NCBI GenBank assembly: GCA_030867875.1
Contig: JAOWCC010000655.1
Span: 11,678,269 to 11,742,268 of the forward strand
DNA from: Actinernus sp. WN-2022
Taxonomy: Eukaryota > Cnidaria > Anthozoa > Actiniaria > Actinernidae
Direction of reading: 5' to 3'
Length of the DNA stretch: 64,000 nt
In this document: in pieces, positions 56,082 through 64,000 of the stretch
Position numbering within the stretch: position 1 is the first letter of the stretch
How the letters are laid out: the number at the start of each line of letters is the position of its first letter
Notes under the pieces: model-generated
What the model was told of the DNA's origin: nothing
What the model saw: the letters and a program-made list of their open reading frames with translations, nothing else
The model's database searches: none
Made by a program: the position numbers and the translations under genes

Positions 56082-58443
56082 AGAGAATAATATGACTTGT
56101 GAGTGTTAGCCAAATGCATTTTATCAATAAGGTTCCAAAACAAATGACTGGCTATTTTCTGAGGGTACACAAATACATTTATGATGTAATAATGACGTAT
56201 ACAGAAAATGAATCCGAAAATGGATTATATGGGCGTGAGAACTCCGACAATGGCGGGAAGTTGATTTTTGTTTTTTTGGTCTGAGTAGATTTAACTAGCA
56301 ATTTAAATTCGGAAATATTTCTGGAGTGTTGACAGACAAACTGTGCTATTCCCAAGACGACGACCGCTTGGCACGGGTGCTTTTTCGAATCCTTTACCGA
56401 AGAATCCCTCGCACCATGAGACTTAAGAATCCGGTTTTGGATTAACCCATCTGACTATCAATTTGACGGATTCAAAATCCGATTTGAGTACTAGTAAAGA
56501 AATGCAAAATCCAATTTTTCTTTCAAGAATCCAATTTCTGATTCCCGCAAAGAAACGAACCCTTATTCTTAAGGGCGTATAACCTAATTTGCTACGGTTA
56601 CGGCAAAAGAGTTGCCACGACAACGGAATTTAGAACATTACGTTAGATTTAGTGCTAACCAAAAGGTATGCACAAAGATCCCGCGGTGTCTCGTCTGACC
56701 TCCAAAGTCACTTACTTCAGTGACATTATCCTGAGTTCGTGAAGAGGCACATAATAATAATAATAATATGTTTTAGGAGCACTTAACGCAAGTCTCAGTG
56801 CTCTTACAATATGTATAAAATAAAAATGAAATAAATATAAAATAAATATTTTACAGTAGAAAAATCATCTATACATGTGTTAATATATACAATAAAATTA
56901 CAATCCTGTGTAAAACGCCATGGAGCGCTTTAAACGTAATGAGTAATATTTTAAAAATAATCCTATTCTTTACACATGCACCTATTCTTAACACATGCAC
57001 CTTAGTTTCGTTATAGGTTGATCGCGTTATAAGAGTTTGTGTGGGTTTCTCCTCACTGAAAAATTTCAGAAAAATAAAAGAAGGTTTTCCAATAAACGTG
57101 ATAGTCGGGATTCAATATTCTCAACCGTGCGTCAGCCAAGGGTTATCTTTGATTATATGTAGACGATAAGGAAACAAGTTTTATAATTTTCAAAACGTTG
57201 GCCGATACTTAGGGTTGTTGTAGGTTTGTTGTGCTCTGTACTCTGCGCCAGTAATTACGGTGATTACGCCAGAGCTCAATATGGCCTTTTAATAACAACG
57301 GAAACTCGAGCGGGAGAGTTTCGTGTTTACAATTCCAAGATGGAGGACGCTCTGGGTCCCGACTCGAGAGCGCATGCTCAATGGCAAGCGACCGCGTACA
57401 ACTACACTACTGGAGTGGCCACTTTTCTTTCCTGTCTCCTTATCTAAGTAAATAACATTAACCGAATAACGACTATTCCAGTGTACTGAACAGCTAATGT
57501 ATCAGTAACATAATATAATTGGGGTGGGGGCAATACAAATGATCGTAAAAATGGCGGGTTTTATTTAATACAGTAGATAAAGACTGAGTGGCCGATCTTT
57601 ATCCGATTTACAAACACGTGCTGAAAGCGAGAGTTTGTAAATCGGATAAAGATCGGACCCGACTTCTTTACTTATCAAATATCTAGATGTAGAGAGGCAT
57701 GTTTTCAGTTATTTTGGCGATACCACTTATTTTGGCCGAGAAAATCGAAGCCAAAGTTTATGTAAATCAGGACGAAATCTGTATCAGATTTAAAGATCAC
57801 TTATCGGCCGGTGATTTCCTTTGATTTTGTTTCATGAATTATTAATGAGCTTGATAAATATTTTTAGAAGTTTTTGACCTAGAAGAATGAATTTCGGTAG
57901 GTGTGTAAAGGAGTGGAAACAAAACATAGGCTGATAAGTTAAGCTAATATAGCCATCATAATGACGTCACAATGACGTCATATATCCTTTTCTAATAGGT
58001 TTCTTACAAATTTTTAATACCTCTAAAAACGTTTTATTATATCTTTTTTAAATCTCTTGTTTATGAGAATGAAATAATCGAAAATCCGTTCTCGATCGGT
58101 TGAAGTAAACGAAAGTTAATAAAGTTTGAATTTTGGTAATTGGCGGGAAATATATAGCATAAAACCATTTATGAAAATGTCGCTTGTTTTTACTTTTACA
58201 GTTCGAAATACTGGTGCATCATATTTTGCACAATAATAGAGCTCTTTAGTAATAACATCGTGTTCTTTTTAGAATTTTGATGTTTTTAGTATAACAGCTT
58301 AGAATTGAAGCCTCATTTTTTGTAAACGTCATTATGACGTCATAAATATATTTGTGTACCCTCAGAAAATAGCCAGTTCATTGCTTTTGGAATCTTATTG
58401 ATGATATGCATTTGGCTAACACTAACAAGTCATAGTATTCTCT
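56082..58443. mobile_element. TTAA-flanked element, 2.36 kb, about 118-bp TIRs
   Basis: AGAGAATAATATGACTTGT at the left is matched in reverse at the right end; the arms (56082-56200 and 58325-58443) are about 90% identical. TTAA stands outside both ends (56078-56081 and 58444-58447). No transposase is seen. The interior includes a perfect hairpin (57592-57656), a GA-rich (TAA)n spot near 56750, and a short frame at 57226-57447 without known features. Confidence 0.65.
57592..57656. repeat. Perfect 24-bp stem hairpin
   Basis: The 24 bases from CCGATCTTTATCCGATTTAC at 57592 are exactly reverse-complemented at 57633-57656 around a 17-base loop. It lies inside the 2.36 kb TTAA element. Confidence 0.8.
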
Positions 58444-58922
58444 TTAATAATACTTTTATAGTCGGCAACCTGATTTAAGCTTGAAGTATGAAGTCACTAA
58501 TAATGACGTCATAAAAATAGTGAATCGTCCATAACTTTGAATATATTTATCGTAGAAAGTTCAAATTTTCATCAAATGAATATATTTCATAAAGGCATTC
58601 TGATGATGTTATGTTTTTGAAACGTGTTTTAAAGGTTAATTTTCACCAAGGCATCTCTTATGACGTTAGAACAACGTCAGAATACAGAAACAGTTGTCCC
58701 TAAAAGTGTAGTCTTACTTTGTTACCAACCTGCCAACATTTCGTCAAATTTAGAGTAGAAGTAAGGAAATGGCGTTACTTTTACGTTTTCTGTCACACTC
58801 AACCCCGCCGTTTTTTTACGGTTATTCGTGCCCGGCGTGAAACGTGTTTATTAGTCATAGTCCCGTATATAGGGTATATTATAGACTGCGGATTGCTTCT
58901 AGTCCGCTACTGAGGCTTTAGT

Positions 58923-59309
58923 TCAGAAATCAGTGTAGTAGTCCTTTAAGTGTTGTGGGGTGAGGCGCTGTCTTGTCGAACGTCTGAGCTGAGTACTGCT
59001 ACCATCGTCTTCGGGACAGTCGTCGGGAACTGCTGCATTTCCATGGTCACATTGAGTGAAAGAACTTGGTGTGGGTTGGTCAGCGTCATTGAAGGGCCCA
59101 ACATCATGTAGAGCGGGAACTTCTGACGTTGGTGGTGCGGATATCTCTTGTGGGATAGAGGGGGACGGTGGAAACGAAGGCGTTGAACGCGCGTGGTCCT
59201 GCAGAGTGGGCAGCTTATCATCGGAAAAGTCGCCCGTGTCGTCTTGAATTGAGTTTGTGGCATCGTTTCCGCAGGTGGTGGGTACTTTGTAACAATCGCA
59301 CATTTTCAA
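58923..59309 (-). CDS. Gypsy pol polyprotein C-terminal tail
   Basis: 128 residues, acidic and proline/serine-rich, ending STQLRRSTRQRLTPQHLKDY and a stop. Such an RRSTR.R...P.....DY end is common at the C-terminus of Ty3/gypsy and BEL integrases. It is separated from the rest of pol by the LINE at 59695-60960. Confidence 0.55.
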   Translation of the reverse strand: MKMCDCYKVPTTCGNDATNSIQDDTGDFSDDKLPTLQDHARSTPSFPPSPSIPQEISAPPTSEVPALHDVGPFNDADQPTPSSFTQCDHGNAAVPDDCPEDDGSSTQLRRSTRQRLTPQHLKDYYTDF

Positions 59310-59694
59310 GCGAGACGAGAAGTTTCGTAGTTGTGAGCCAACAAATTTGCGGAGACGACAATATATCGGTTACGACTTCGCGACTTATTATGGTCAGAGT
59401 GAAGGTATACCAAATCTCCTACTGTGATCGACATCGCGTTGGCTAGCTTGCCTTGGGGGGTTTTCGATTTCTCACTATGAGGATGGTTTTTCTGCCGTCG
59501 TTCATGTTGCTTGAGTATTTAGTTCTTGGTAAGAAAGTGGTATCTGATTGCTAGTAAATTGGTCTCTCTGAGTCGATTTTTCTCTGGCTGATACACCACG
59601 CGATCGGATTCTAGAGTTCAGGAAAGCGGTGGCTATCGATAGGGTTTTCAAAGAGACCGATCCTCCTTGGGGATCTTGCTTGAGAAGCTCATCT

Positions 59695-60960
59695 TTATTA
59701 TTTATTATTATTATTACAATGATATTTATTGAGGGAACCGCACTCATCGATGTGATGATTTTCAGGAGGGCCCTCAAATAAAAAATAAATAAAATATACA
59801 AGAATATATAATACATATATATGAAACTATTGACAAAAAGAAAAGATAAAATACGTAGAAGCTAAAAACCAAAAGTCCATATCTAAAAACTATATACAAT
59901 TAAAAATGTTCGCCTTCAATTGATTCTTAAATACAATGGGATTGTCAAGTTCTCTAATGTTATTCTTTGTAAACCATGAAATAACGTTGAGCAGGTCACG
60001 ATCCAGCTTGAATTGTAGATCCTGGGGCGCATCTGCTTCACAGTATATTATTGTATCGTCGGCATAGAGTGTGACATCGGTGTGTTCGAGACATTTAGGC
60101 AGATCATTCACATAGACGATAAAGAGAAGAGGGCCAAGTATGGATCGCTGGGGTACTCCGACCGTGACTGGTAGTGACGGTGAAGTGCATTTCCCAACAG
60201 CGGTTACTTGGGAGCGCTGATTAAGGTATGAGCAAAACCAATCAAGGGAGGATCCAGTGACTCCAAGACTTCGAAGTTTGCGTTGTAATATGACATGATC
60301 GACGGTGTCGAATGCTTTAGTGAGGTCTAAGAATACGCACCCAGTAACTTTGCCCTTATCCATGTTCTCTAAGATTTGATCAGTAAAATTAGCCAGAGCC
60401 ATAGTTGTAGAAAGTTTTGGTCTAAAACTAAATTGCTTGGAGCAAAGGAGCCCATTCTCTATCAGATGACGATATAACTGTTCGTGCACAGCTCGCTCCA
60501 GTATCTTGCTTATCGTAGGCAACACAGAAATCGGGCGATAATTACTTGGATCTGCCCTATCACCTGCTTTAAAAAGAGCCACCACTTTTGCACACTTCCA
60601 AAGAGATGGAAACTTCGCTGCATTTATAGACAGATTTAACAGTTTGGTAATAACAGGTGTAGTTACCGGAAGTGAATCCTTCAGCAATCTGGCACTTATC
60701 CGGTCGAGTCCAATGGCCTTATTGGTCTTCAGTTTCTGAAGCTGACCCAGAACAAAACTTTCTTCGATATTACCCATGCAGAAGGCTGGACACAAACATA
60801 ACGGGTCATCGGAACTATTTGCCGTTACAAAACGGGAAGCAAGGTGACGTCCAATGCTGGTAAAGAATTTGTTGAGACAGTTAGCGATATCTGCTGGCTT
60901 GGTAACTAGGACACCATCTTGCATCATTGCCGAGGGACCAGAGCCATCGCTTCTAACTCT
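59695..60960 (-). mobile_element. CR1/Jockey-type LINE inserted in the gypsy element
   Basis: An uninterrupted 345-codon frame (60927-59890) carries the RT domain: KTNKAIGLDRISARLLKDS, NYRPISVLPTISKILERAVH, FLDLTKAFDTVDHVILQRKL, VGVPQRSILGPLLFIVYVND and the catalytic YADDT. After ISWFTKNN it jumps to a C-terminal end (RELDNPIVFKNQLKANIF), so the thumb region is deleted. The 3' UTR ends in an (ATT)n tail at about 59695-59718. It is younger than the gypsy element it interrupts. Confidence 0.8.
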
Positions 60961-61099
60961 TGTACTGCTTTTTCAGCAACGGGGGATTTTTATTTGGGTT
61001 TTTCTCCCTTCCTATTTCTAGAGAGATACGGTGATGTTGCAGTAGTTTGCCGTGTACTAGTGCCTTAAACGCCGGTTCTGGGTCAGTTCGTATCACGGC

Positions 61100-61730
61100 G
61101 ATGGGTCCATCGAGAGGGCATAACTCGACGCATAACCGGATGAGAGCGTCGCGTATGATGACGTTCGTCGTCTATCAGTGTTGTTGTGGTGTACGAAGTT
61201 ACGGTCTCTCTTAGCACTAGGATTAGTTGGCGGGAATATTTTATTACATCACAGGTGAATGAGACTCGAACTACAGCTGGCGGGTCAGAAGTGGACTGTT
61301 CGACGATGGTATGAGGTGTGTGACGGAGGGCTGTGCAAGCATGGCAACCATCTGTGATGCCATCGATAGCTTTGTCTAGGTCTAGAGCGTAGAAATAGCG
61401 GCTCCTTACTTTCTTGAGTTGGTTACTGGAAGGCTGACTGACCTGTAAGTGTAGATCAGTGTACAGTTCATCGAGAACTTGGCGTGGGACAATAATGCAT
61501 TCACGTTTGGCGGTCAGCGGTTTGTCTCACTTTACAATTAGGAGGCCGTCCTTAGCAATTGTCGCAACGTTTAAGTAATACGATGGTAGACTTGCATGGA
61601 GTTTGCCTTGAGACGAAATCCACCCTAGGATAGTGGTGGTTTGGGCGTTAATGACGGTCTCACTCGCTGATAGACGCAAGTTAGAGTTCTGAAAAGCCTT
61701 TAAAACTAAGGACCAGTTGTGCAATGGCTC
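61100..61730 (-). pseudogene. Gypsy RT connection, RNase H and integrase zinc-finger remnants
   Basis: 61724-61527 reads NWSLVLKAFQNSNLRLSASE and TTTILGWISSQGKLHASLP, the RT thumb/connection. Further left, an interrupted frame at about 61490-61180 reads PRQVLDELYTDLHLQ, YFYALDLDKAIDGITDGCHA and CTALRHTPHT, which looks like the H2C2 zinc-binding end of integrase. Stops interrupt it before the LINE. Confidence 0.5.
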
Positions 61731-61739
61731 GTCTGGACT

Positions 61740-62600
61740 GTTGCCCCCTCAATATAAATCATCGGCAATCTTGACGACTACGCCTGACTGTAGTAAGTCA
61801 CCAAGGACGCGGCACCTGACCGAGCGTATACACGGACTCCGCGAAATGGGGTTGCTACCCCACAGTAATTCATGGACACGCGTTGGTTAGAGGTATCTGG
61901 TAAAATGCGCTCGTTAGATCAGTAGCAATAATGTGCTTCCATTTGGCGATCTGGCGGAATGTGCTGTCTACGTCGGGCATCAAAGTGGGCTGAGGTTTGG
62001 AATATCGGCCTACGTCAGCGAAGGCGGTAACGAGGCGAAAGCCGCCGCTAGCTTTCTTGACCAAGAATGATGGGTTAAGGTACTCTACTGACACATCGAT
62101 GTCCTCAGGACGTTTGAAGACTACAGGTTTCCCTAACTCGTCCAACTTTGGTTGAAGCTCGACGAGTTTGTCGCGGGAGTACAGAGGTAGGCGACCCTTA
62201 CGCTGTGGTGGTTCTACTGGGCCCATATTCACCTTGGCTTCGAATGGACCTACGGCCCAATTGTATCCTGTGATGTTGGGGTCGAAGACACCATCGTATT
62301 GGACTAGGAGTCTACGGAACTTCATCTGGGTCTCCGTGGGGAGTAGGTTGTCAGGGTCGAGATTTACGTTATCAGAGTTCTTACTGAATTGCGTGGAAGC
62401 TGCGCGTATCTTGTGAAGAGAGAGTGTACATGTGGTCTGGTGTTAGAGGCTGCTCAGCTATGTCTGGTGTGAAGACTCGGTCTAAATGGCAAAAATGTTC
62501 ATTACGTTTGAGATATCGTGGACCTTCTGACAGGTTTGGGATGCGCAACTTTCCTCCAACACTGAATACAACTCCGGGTTCTGACCACATTTGTGTAGGT
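61740..62600 (-). pseudogene. Gypsy reverse transcriptase
   Basis: The frame at 62325-61870 encodes [40 protein letters not shown] and [14 protein letters not shown], the fingers and first palm motif. The catalytic VKIADDLY is at about 61750-61775 in another frame. Upstream, 62590-62381 ([32 protein letters not shown]) is the spacer between protease and RT. At least two frame changes separate the parts. Confidence 0.7.
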
Positions 62601-63139
62601 TTGCACGCGTGCGAACACTGTGAGAATCGGTACGCGGCTCAAGTGCATACTCAAGTGAGTCCGTTGGGGCGTCTCAGGGAGGTCGATCTCTAAGAAATCT
62701 CCAGGCCAAATGGTTGTCGGAGAAGGAGGAGGGGGCACGTAGTACAAATGCACGGCAGACGACATTCTCGGTCTGACCCTTTTCGGTAGACCCATCTCCC
62801 TCTACGATGTAAACGTAGAACTGAAGGAAATTACTGAGATCCCTGAAGTAATTTTAGCTTCTGCTAACTCTGTTCGAGTGAAATAGTCAGTCAGGGTCGA
62901 GCTCATGAAGGAAAAACTGAGCGGTGACAAAGCAACTTTATAGAGGCCGTCGTCATGAATAAATCCCACACTATAGAGACTAAAGGTAAAAACAATGAAC
63001 TTCGCAAAGTTTATACAACATATCTTAGATATCGACAAAGTTACGAGCTCACAAAGTTCGATTGACATGTTTTAGTATTCATTTTAATCCATGCGGAAAA
63101 GGGAGCAGAATTCAAATTTCAGTAAGATGGCGGCATACG

Positions 63140-63850
63140 CTTATTTTCTTTCGTGTCTCGCTCCGCTCACAACGAACTCGCTTCTCTCGCACTCTCTCCT
63201 CAAAGCGCCTGTTCTGCAGGCTACTTGGCGGGCGTTTGTCTCCATGAAGGGTGTGCCGCCCAGGCCGTCAACATCGAGATTTTCTACTACTAAGCTCTCG
63301 AAATGGAAAACTTGACCGCCGCGGCTGAAGATGAGGCGCGTTTCACCTATAATATTAAGAGGGGAGGATCCGTCTGGTTGGTGTGCTGTCTTTGAACTGG
63401 TGTGGATCTCTGCGTCGAATATTTTGACAGCAGAAAGGCGAATTATGTTACAAGTGGCACCGCTGTCTTTGATTACGCGTGCGCGGTGGAAATGATAGAA
63501 AGTATATATATACGGCGATTGGCGTACTACATGTACCCTTCGCGTCGCGTGACTTGGAGGTGGATCGTCAGGCTCGACAGGGGTTGGTGTGTCGTCATAG
63601 GATGCTCCCATGTAATTTTGTCGGCTTCGTCAGCGAGAACAGAGACAATTTGTCTCGCCTTTAACGTAAATTTGCGATCTTGTTCAGGAAGAAATTTGCA
63701 TTCGCTTAGATAATGGTTGTTGCTAATGCGGCCGGTTTGTTTGCACAGCGGGCATTCTCTGTTGCGAAGGTTGGGTTTAGGCACATCCCTAGGCGGCCTT
63801 TGGCAGGGTAGTGGTCTGTTTGAGGCGAATGTAGCAGCAGAGCGCATGAT
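63140..63850 (-). pseudogene. Gypsy gag zinc knuckle and aspartic protease
   Basis: 63847-63527 contains CPLCKQTGRISNNHYLSECK (CX2C...H...C nucleic-acid-binding knuckle). The overlapping frame 63611-63141 has the protease active site DSGAT in RARVIKDSGATCNIIRLSAV, and later ENLDVDGLGGTPFMETN (flap/second domain). The two frames overlap by about 85 bases, so gag and protease are joined by a frameshift, either natural or from decay. Confidence 0.65.
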
Positions 63851-64000
63851 TTTAGAATTATTGGCGGCGCGAATTTCGTCTAATAAGGAGCTTAGTACCT
63901 GGGATATTTCCGGTTTAATACCATAGAGGACAAATTAATCCATAATTTCAACTTGAAATTTAACGTGTAATTTGTAATTTCACATGTGAAATTTCAAACG

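Larger units (their letters stand above)
58802..64000 (-). mobile_element. Ty3/gypsy retrotransposon, split by a LINE, runs off the window
   Basis: Reading leftwards on the minus strand: gag zinc knuckle (63847-63700), protease (63600-63140), RT (62330-61740), RNase H and integrase remnants (61720-61100), LINE insertion (60960-59695), and pol C-terminal tail (59309-58923). Downstream, an A/G-rich tract (reverse strand of 58803-58818) precedes TTGAGTGTGACAG, a candidate polypurine tract and 3' LTR start. Frameshifts make it inactive. The 5' LTR is beyond 64000. Confidence 0.7.

Overview
The window looks like nuclear DNA of a cnidarian, most likely an anthozoan such as a stony coral. The reasons are AT-rich intron-dense DNA, many CR1/L2-like LINE fragments, degraded Ty3/gypsy elements, foldback transposons, a tRNA-derived SINE, and host exons of families expanded in corals and anemones (BEN domain, Kazal plus von Willebrand A, ApeC/apextrin-like, type II membrane protein). 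Species assignment is inference.

Layout. 0-8.2 kb: the last two coding exons of a BEN-domain gene (1144-1342 and 8068-8180) around a 6.7 kb intron filled by a 1.95 kb foldback and a composite transposon holding a reverse LINE. 9-13.4 kb: a TTAA-flanked foldback, a palindromic AAGTATACTT array, a 117-bp minisatellite and a perfect hairpin. 13.6-18.3 kb: a 4.7 kb element with 31-bp inverted ends and an exact 9-bp target duplication, carrying two head-to-head LINE fragments. 18.5-19.9 kb: a Crypton-like tyrosine recombinase on the minus strand. 20.97-22.0 kb: a large exon for a single-pass membrane protein whose presumed cytosolic tail has phosphotyrosine-type motifs. 22.2-26 kb: SINE, satellite and foldback repeats.

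26.6-32.7 kb is the most unusual part: eight compact, intronless, mostly overlapping genes that look like the morphogenesis module of an integrated Polinton-like (bamfordvirus-type) DNA virus. It has a packaging ATPase directly after a probable double jelly-roll major capsid gene, plus several small membrane proteins. A second gene cluster runs the opposite way from a 34-bp divergent start region. No polymerase or integrase gene was seen beside it. At least three lesions (two frameshifts and one in-frame stop) suggest a decayed copy. A 3.2 kb element with inverted subterminal 30-bp repeat arrays is inserted directly against its right side.

38-44.7 kb: two tandem copies of a three-exon Kazal-vWA module. 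53.5 kb: one ApeC-domain exon. These exons, and the membrane-protein exon at 21 kb, are all on the plus strand and joinable in phase 1, so they could be parts of one large receptor gene split by transposon-filled introns; this is a hypothesis. 46.5-58.4 kb holds three more TTAA-flanked elements, a possible second viral-gene remnant (47.0-47.9 kb), an inverted partner of the 24 kb satellite, and a dead plus-strand gypsy element with a recognisable polypurine tract and LTR start. 58.8-64 kb is a minus-strand gypsy element split by a younger LINE and running off the window end.
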